This document shows positions 22,541 to 26,586 of a stretch of DNA of 26,586 bases, piece after piece. The DNA comes from Candidatus Bipolaricaulota bacterium. GTDB lineage: Bacteria > Bipolaricaulota > Bipolaricaulia > Bipolaricaulales > Bipolaricaulaceae. The position numbers and the translations under genes were made by a program. The stretch covers positions 1 through 26,586 of the forward strand of contig JALVLL010000182.1 of the NCBI GenBank assembly GCA_027027485.1, written 5' to 3'. The first letter of the stretch is position 1, and each line of letters starts with the position of its first letter. Below the pieces are notes generated by a model. That model made no database searches. It saw nothing but the letters and a program-made list of their open reading frames with translations, and had not been told where the DNA came from.

Positions 22541-23707
22541 TTACGAGATGGGCATCTCATATATGCGCCAGGTCTTGTAGCGACGTCCCCCCACGGCCTC
22601 GGCCGCTTTAATGATGAGGTCGTTTTCCTCCAGGATCATGGAGGCCTCCGCCGCCCGATATCCCCGGTTCCAACTTATACGAAGCGCCTCATGGTAAAGC
22701 ACCGCGTCCACGCCGATCTTCCTGAAGCCGGGACGCACCCCGAAGAACATGAGCCGCAGCTTCTTTATGCGCCGCCGCGAAACAAGGAGCCTTATCACCC
22801 GGACGAGATCGGCGTCCAGGGGCCAGCGCCAACGGGGTTTCAGGGGAACGTTGGGATCGGGGATGAGTCCGATCACCGCCGCGGGCTCCCCGTGGACATA
22901 CGCGAACCGAATGAGCTCGGGATCCACGATAGGCCTCAAGCTTTTGGCCATGGCGTCCGCCTCGGCCTCGGTCAAGGGGAGGAACCCCCAGTTTTCCGCC
23001 CACGCCTCGTTGTAAATGGAGACGATGAGCCCCACCTCCTCGCGGAGGCGTTTGAGCTCGGCGGGCCGCGTTTCGATTCCCCGGCGCTCCCTCGCCTCCC
23101 GGGCGAGCCGCTCGAGCCGGGGGTGTTCCGGGCTCTCGGGGCACAGCCAATAGGCATGATAGTCCTTGGCCTTCTTCAGGTCATACCGCTCGAGGAGTTC
23201 ACCGTAATAGGGGGGATTGTGGGTGAGCTCCACCGTGGGCGGGGTGTCGAACCCATCGATGAGGACCGCCTGGTACGGCTCGTGGGTGGCGTTGGAGTAG
23301 CCCCCTGGCCCTCGCATGCGCTCCATCCCCCTCCCCAGGAGCCACTCCCGGGCCCGATCGAGAAGCCTCCAGGCTACCCGGAAATCGTCCACACACTCGA
23401 AGAAGCCGAAGAAGCCCATCTTTTCCCCGTAGTGCTCGTTGAAGCGGTGGTTTACCGCCGCCGAGACCCGGCCCAAGAGCTTCCTCCCCCTTCGGGCGAT
23501 GAAGTGGGTGACCTCGGCGTGGCGGTGATAGGGATGTTTCGGGGTGAGAAGGCCCACGAGGCCGAGGAGTTTGTTCCCGAGGAGGTCCCCGCGAAGCGGG
23601 GGAACGGCGTTGGGGTCGCCCCGCTGGATCGCCCACTGCACCGCAACGAACTCCTTGAGTCGACGCGACCCAAGGGGTATTTCCTCGATTACCAACTCGT
23701 TTCTCAT
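22541..23707 (-). CDS. GNAT-fold acyltransferase-like protein of unknown substrate
   Basis: A 388-residue protein of the long, two-domain acyl-CoA N-acyltransferase type. Landmarks are the N-terminal PYHRHAEVTHFIARRGRKLL, GFFGFFECVDD, the MRGPGGYSNATHEP segment, and DGFDTPPTVELTHNPPYYGE. The C-terminal half has a second GNAT-like core (GVRPGFRKIGVDAVLYHEAL) ending RRYKTWRIYEMPI. I recall this arrangement from uncharacterised proteins often annotated as hypothetical or YghO-like; the acceptor is unknown. It lies 9 bases after a glycolipid-type glycosyltransferase, so co-transcription is likely. Confidence 0.75.
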   Translation of the reverse strand: MRNELVIEEIPLGSRRLKEFVAVQWAIQRGDPNAVPPLRGDLLGNKLLGLVGLLTPKHPYHRHAEVTHFIARRGRKLLGRVSAAVNHRFNEHYGEKMGFFGFFECVDDFRVAWRLLDRAREWLLGRGMERMRGPGGYSNATHEPYQAVLIDGFDTPPTVELTHNPPYYGELLERYDLKKAKDYHAYWLCPESPEHPRLERLAREARERRGIETRPAELKRLREEVGLIVSIYNEAWAENWGFLPLTEAEADAMAKSLRPIVDPELIRFAYVHGEPAAVIGLIPDPNVPLKPRWRWPLDADLVRVIRLLVSRRRIKKLRLMFFGVRPGFRKIGVDAVLYHEALRISWNRGYRAAEASMILEENDLIIKAAEAVGGRRYKTWRIYEMPIS

Positions 23708-23716
23708 GCCTCCATC

Positions 23717-24853
23717 TTACCCGCCCAGGCCCAAGAGGTCCCCGATACGGGCCGCGGCCCGGAGGGAGCTATCCGGGGTGGCCAGGGCCAGCGCCCGCTC
23801 CGAGAGCTGCCGGAGCACCGCGGGGTCCGCGAGCCATTCGGCCGCGATCCGCGCGAGCTCGCGGGGGTTCCGCACGAACCTCCCCGCCCCTTGTCGCTCC
23901 ACCCACAGGGCATTGCCGGTTTCCTGGGCGGGGATCGCGTCGTAGATGAGCATGGGAAGCCCTAAGGTGAGGCCCTCGGCGATGGTGAGGGGGCCGGCCT
24001 TGGTGGCGAGGAGATCCGCCGCCCTCATGGGGACCTCCAATTCCTGGACGAACCCGAATATGCGCACGCGGTTGCGCCACGCGACGCGGGAGAGGCGCTC
24101 CATGAGCTTTCGGTTCCGGCCGCACACGACAAGGAGCTGGGCTCCGTTGAGGGCGCTGTCCAGCTCCCGGGCCACCCTCCCGAGTTTTCCCATCCCTTCC
24201 CCGCCGCCCAAGAGGAGGACGGTGGGAAGTTTCGCCTCCAAGCCGAGGACCTTCCGGGCCTCGTCTTTGCTCAGCCCGAGTGAGGCGAACTTGGGATGCA
24301 CGAGGAGGCCGGTTTCCAAGACCCTTTCGGGGGATATCCCCGCTTCACGGGCGCGTCTACGGGCCCCCTCCCCGGGAACGAGGCAAAGATCCAGCCCCGG
24401 GTGGAACCAACCTCGATGAGGCCGGGCGAAATCGGTGACCACGGTGGCAATGGGGGTCCCGTATCCCAACGCGTTGCGCCCGGAAACCGCGGGACGGACA
24501 AGGAGGGCATGTATTGGCAACACGATTTCCGGCTTGAGGTCCCGCAGGGCGGCCATCATCCTGCGTCCGAGGCGCCGCTGAAAGCCGTTGAGGGAAAACC
24601 TCGATCGATAAAGGGCGTCGGTGAGCGTGAAGGCAAGGCCGTAACTCCAGGGGCTTAGGGCGACCCAGCGGGCGTAGATCTCCGGGGCTTTGCGTAGCGG
24701 GAAACCAAAGTACTCACGAAACGCATCGATAAATATGAAATCGAACCTCCCTGGATAGAGGGCTTCGAGCCCCGCCGCCAGGGCCCTGGCGGCGGCCATA
24801 TGCCCTCCCCCAGTAGCTGATACCAAAAAGACCGCGTGCAGTCTCCTGCCCAC
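23717..24853 (-). CDS. MGDG synthase/UgtP-type glycolipid glycosyltransferase
   Basis: About 378 residues of a GT28-family enzyme. The N-terminal MGDG-synthase domain starts AVFLVSATGGGHMAAARALAAGL, with the GGGH loop at about 15-18. The C-terminal nucleotide-sugar domain carries LLLGGGEGMG and the signature GLTLGLPMLIYDAIPAQETG. Such enzymes add a hexose to diacylglycerol or, in MurG relatives, to other lipids; a membrane glycolipid is the best guess. The start is uncertain: GTG 24853 fits the first strand, and longer in-frame starts reaching 25171 would overlap the cysK leader and are rejected. No good SD is visible. Confidence 0.85.
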   Translation of the reverse strand: MGRRLHAVFLVSATGGGHMAAARALAAGLEALYPGRFDFIFIDAFREYFGFPLRKAPEIYARWVALSPWSYGLAFTLTDALYRSRFSLNGFQRRLGRRMMAALRDLKPEIVLPIHALLVRPAVSGRNALGYGTPIATVVTDFARPHRGWFHPGLDLCLVPGEGARRRAREAGISPERVLETGLLVHPKFASLGLSKDEARKVLGLEAKLPTVLLLGGGEGMGKLGRVARELDSALNGAQLLVVCGRNRKLMERLSRVAWRNRVRIFGFVQELEVPMRAADLLATKAGPLTIAEGLTLGLPMLIYDAIPAQETGNALWVERQGAGRFVRNPRELARIAAEWLADPAVLRQLSERALALATPDSSLRAAARIGDLLGLGG

Positions 24854-24934
24854 GACCGCCCAGCTTAGCCACCGCGGCCTGGATTTGCCAAAGTCCGACA
24901 AAGACTTGTGGTTATGGGCATCACCGAGTGGGCA

Positions 24935-24963
24935 TTGTGTAACAGGGCTGAGCCCCCTACAAT
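24935..24963 (+). promoter_or_regulatory. Promoter of the cysK-cysE leader
   Basis: TTGTGT at 24935-24940, a 17-base spacer and TACAAT at 24958-24963. The transcript would begin near 24970, leaving a leader of about 190 bases before cysK at 25162. Confidence 0.65.
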
Positions 24964-24985
24964 AGCTGACGCAAATCATGGAGAT

Positions 24986-25066
24986 CATGAGGGGGTGAGA
25001 GCGATGGTGCGATTCGAATCGATGTACGTAGGTGATCGCCTTTGTATCTGGGCTCTCACCTCCATG
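24986..25066 (+). promoter_or_regulatory. Long stem-loop in the cysK leader
   Basis: CATG plus GGGGTGAGAGC (24986-25002) pairs with GCTCTCACCTC plus CATG (25052-25066), about 15 pairs with a two-base bulge and one G-T pair. Inside are a short CGAT/ATCG hairpin (25010-25021) and a weak TAC..AGG/CCT..GTA hairpin (25025-25046). The outer stem covers the SD of the leader peptide and its 3' arm lies inside that reading frame. It matches no riboswitch class I could name. Confidence 0.55.
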
Positions 25067-25084
25067 TGTAGCCCCGCCTGTTAA
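25004..25084 (+). CDS. Cys-containing 26-residue leader peptide, putative attenuator
   Basis: ATG 25004 has an AGGGGG box at 24990-24995, 8 bases upstream, and runs 26 codons to TAA 25082-25084. It begins MVRFESMYVG and ends with residues MCSPAC. Cys is at positions 14, 22 and 26, all encoded by TGT; the last is the codon before the stop. It sits in the leader of cysteine biosynthesis genes. Ribosome stalling at Cys codons when charged tRNA-Cys is low is the known principle of cysteine attenuation in actinobacteria. The mechanism here is inferred from position and composition only, and a chance reading frame is not excluded. Confidence 0.5.
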   Translation: MVRFESMYVGDRLCIWALTSMCSPAC

Positions 25085-25085
25085 T

Positions 25086-25156
25086 CCTCCAAGCGGCCGG
25101 ATTTCCCCTTTTTTCGGTCCAGGGGCAGGTGCCCCGTTTGTCTCCTTTTTAGGAGG
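25086..25156 (+). promoter_or_regulatory. Competing SD-masking pairings before cysK
   Basis: The cysK SD AGGAGG (25151-25156) can pair with CTCCT at 25142-25146 (5 pairs, TTTT loop) or with CCTCC at 25086-25090, which directly follows the leader-peptide stop. A hairpin GGGGC-AGGT-GCCCC (25122-25135) lies between and could instead pair as CCCCT/AGGGG (25105-25109 with 25121-25125). A ribosome halted at the terminal Cys codon would cover CCTCC. Which pairing dominates is not decidable by eye. Confidence 0.4.
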
Positions 25157-25161
25157 TCCAC

Positions 25162-26076
25162 GTGATCTCAAGAAGCGTGATCGAGCTCATCGGGAATACC
25201 CCTTTGGTGGAGCTTTCCCGCATCGGACGCGGGATCCCCGTGCGGATCCTGGGGAAGCTAGAGATGAAGAACCCCTTGGGGAGCGTCAAGGACCGGATCG
25301 CCTGGGCCATGATCCGGGACGCCGAGGAGCGCGGGCTCTTGAAGCCCGGGATGACCGTGGTGGAGCCCACATCCGGCAACACCGGGATCGGACTCGCGTT
25401 TGTGTGCGCGGTACGTGGGTATCGCCTGATCCTCACCATGCCGGAGACCATGTCGGAGGAGCGCCGGAAGATCCTCCGGGCCCTGGGAGCGGAGCTCCTC
25501 CTCACCCCTGGGGATAAGGGGATGCGGGGAGCGGTGGAGGAGGCCAAGAGGATCGCCCGGGAGCTCGACGCCTTCATGCCGCAACAGTTCGAAAACCCCG
25601 CCAATCCCAGGGGCCACGAGGAGACCACCGCCGAGGAGATCTGGCGCGATACCGCCGGAGAGGTGGACATCTTTGTGGCCGGAGTAGGAACAGGGGGGAC
25701 CATCACCGGGGTGGGGAGAGTGCTCAAGCGGCGGAAGCCCGGGGTTAGGATCGTCGCTGTGGAGCCCGCGGCCTCGCCGGTGCTCTCCGGGGGGAAGCCC
25801 GGCCCTCACAAGATCCAGGGGATCGGCGCCGGCTTTGTCCCCAAGGTCCTCGACCGCTCCGTCATCGACGAGGTGGTGGCCGTGGAGGAAGAGGAAGCCA
25901 TGGAGACCTCGCGGAGGCTCGCCCGGGAGGAAGGGATCTTGGCGGGGATCTCCTCCGGGGCGGCCCTTGCCGCCGCCCTGCGGGTGGCCCGACGTCCCGA
26001 ATCCGAAAGGAAGACCCTGGTGGTGGTCCTTCCCGATACCGGCGAGCGGTACCTCTCCACGGGACTTTTCGCCTGA
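25162..26076 (+). CDS. cysK: Cysteine synthase (O-acetylserine sulfhydrylase)
   Basis: A 304-residue fold-type II PLP enzyme making L-cysteine from O-acetylserine and sulfide. The PLP lysine is K43 in NPLGSVKDRIA. The substrate loop is TSGNTGIGLA, the phosphate-binding loop GTGGTITG, and the late motifs are GISSGAA and LPDTGERYLST. Length is normal for the CysK/CysM family; I use cysK, but a CysM-type or phosphoserine-using enzyme cannot be excluded. GTG 25162 is 5 bases after AGGAGG. It follows the long leader with the Cys peptide, and its stop is 11 bases before cysE. Confidence 0.95.
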   Translation: MISRSVIELIGNTPLVELSRIGRGIPVRILGKLEMKNPLGSVKDRIAWAMIRDAEERGLLKPGMTVVEPTSGNTGIGLAFVCAVRGYRLILTMPETMSEERRKILRALGAELLLTPGDKGMRGAVEEAKRIARELDAFMPQQFENPANPRGHEETTAEEIWRDTAGEVDIFVAGVGTGGTITGVGRVLKRRKPGVRIVAVEPAASPVLSGGKPGPHKIQGIGAGFVPKVLDRSVIDEVVAVEEEEAMETSRRLAREEGILAGISSGAALAAALRVARRPESERKTLVVVLPDTGERYLSTGLFA

Positions 26077-26087
26077 AGGAGGCGGGG

Positions 26088-26586
26088 ATGCTTTTCCGCG
26101 GGATCCGCGAGGACATCAGAGCGATGCTCGAGCGGGACCCGGCGGCCCGCCATCCCCTGGAGGTCCTCCTCTTCTACCCCGGAATGCACGCCATCTGGGC
26201 CCACAGGCTCAACCACTGGCTCTGGATCCATGGGTTCAAGACCCTTGCCCGCTTCCTCGCCCACATCGTCCGCTTCCTCACCGGGGTCGAGATCCACCCC
26301 GGGGCGAAGATAGGACGGCGGGTCACCATCGACCACGGGATGGGGGTGGTGATCGGGGAGACCGCCGAGATCGGAAACAATGTGCACATGTACTCGGGAG
26401 TGGTGATAGGCGGGGTCTCCCGCAAACCGGTGAAGCGCCACCCCACCATCGAGGACGGGGTCGTGATCGGGGCCAACGCGGTGCTATTGGGTCCGATCCG
26501 GGTGGGGAAGGGCGCCAAGATCGGGGCCGGGGCCGTGGTGCGGGACGATGTGCCCCCGGGGGCTGTGGTGGTGGGGCCTCGGGAGG
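26088..26586 (+). CDS. cysE: Serine O-acetyltransferase, N-terminal part
   Basis: Partial at the right edge; 166 codons are visible. The start is ATG 26088 with GGAGG 5 bases upstream. The helical N-terminal region (MLFRGIREDIRAMLERDPAA, YPGMHAIWAHRLNHWLW) leads into left-handed beta-helix hexapeptide repeats. Active-site features of CysE are present: the His in DHGMGVVIGETAEIGNN and the loop GGVSRKPVKRHPTI. It makes O-acetylserine, the substrate of the preceding cysK product, and the two proteins usually form the cysteine synthase complex. Confidence 0.95.
   Translation, partial: MLFRGIREDIRAMLERDPAARHPLEVLLFYPGMHAIWAHRLNHWLWIHGFKTLARFLAHIVRFLTGVEIHPGAKIGRRVTIDHGMGVVIGETAEIGNNVHMYSGVVIGGVSRKPVKRHPTIEDGVVIGANAVLLGPIRVGKGAKIGAGAVVRDDVPPGAVVVGPRE

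Noticed and set aside
22394..23965. Open frame of 523 codons on the plus strand
   Set aside because: It is antisense to the GNAT-like and HAD genes, has a Pro/Gly/His/Arg-rich composition and no recognisable motif; it arises from high GC.
24991..25064. tRNA-like element: 74 bases, 7-pair end stem, TTCGAAT loop and CCA-like end
   Set aside because: The T-loop-like sequence lies in the wrong third on the plus strand and lacks a paired T stem on either strand; no anticodon arm can be drawn. It reads better as leader RNA.
24854..25171. Long N-terminal extension of the glycosyltransferase
   Set aside because: It would overlap the cysK promoter and leader, and its composition is unlike a protein domain; the family domain starts just after 24853.
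1..26586. CRISPR arrays, insertion sequences, integrases, rRNA and tRNA genes
   Set aside because: No regularly spaced repeats, transposase or integrase motifs, terminal repeats, or RNA-gene cores were found on either strand.

Overview
The window reads as chromosomal DNA of a GC-rich, probably thermophilic bacterium. The proteins are rich in Glu, Arg and Lys, starts are often GTG or TTG behind strong GGAGG Shine-Dalgarno (SD) sites, and there are lipoprotein and Sec signals. The inositol genes resemble those of Thermotoga maritima, but the base composition and the rest of the gene content do not look like Thermotoga. A deep-branching phylum such as Bipolaricaulota/Acetothermia is my guess, and the sequence alone cannot prove it. 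No mobile element, CRISPR array, rRNA or tRNA was found.

Layout. (1) 1-2510, minus strand: a radical SAM protein, the GTPase YchF and the start of an EamA/DMT permease. (2) 2535-10740, plus strand: two transcription units that together form a sugar-cyclitol catabolic locus. The first holds a DegT-type PLP aminotransferase, a CUT1 ABC importer (binding protein and two permeases, no ATPase) and an IolG-like dehydrogenase. The second holds an IolM-like zinc dehydrogenase and an IolN-like creatininase-fold hydrolase, closed by a strong terminator. Each unit starts at a sigma70-type promoter with a LacI-type AACGTT palindrome centred at the same distance from the -10 box. (3) 10741-12990: a more A+T-rich insert with a possible antitoxin relic and a one-piece ABC exporter. 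(4) 12991-14686: an IolO-like epimerase and an AEC permease, which complete the four-enzyme set.

(5) 14747-16559: a lipoprotein with two FN3 domains and a secreted protein with an apparent internal duplication. (6) 16549-18388, minus: a secreted esterase and a secreted deacetylase-like protein. (7) 18491-18888: a cold-shock gene with a TGA where the family has Gly, then a terminator. (8) 18894-21320, minus: a secreted metzincin protease, a beta-propeller protein and a frameshifted ferritin-like gene. (9) 21403-24853: a thioredoxin-like protein (+), then a HAD phosphatase, a GNAT-like protein and a glycolipid glycosyltransferase (-). (10) 24935-26586: cysK and cysE behind a long leader that encodes a 26-residue peptide with three Cys codons, one of them last before the stop.

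How it works together. The inositol genes predict uptake of a cyclitol or derivative, then oxidation (IolG), second oxidation (IolM), ring opening (IolN) and epimerisation to D-tagaturonate (IolO). This is the Thermotoga variant rather than the Bacillus pathway. The extra aminotransferase suggests that an amino-cyclitol may also enter. The cysK-cysE leader looks like a ribosome-sensing cysteine attenuator. These two systems are the most interesting content of the window.
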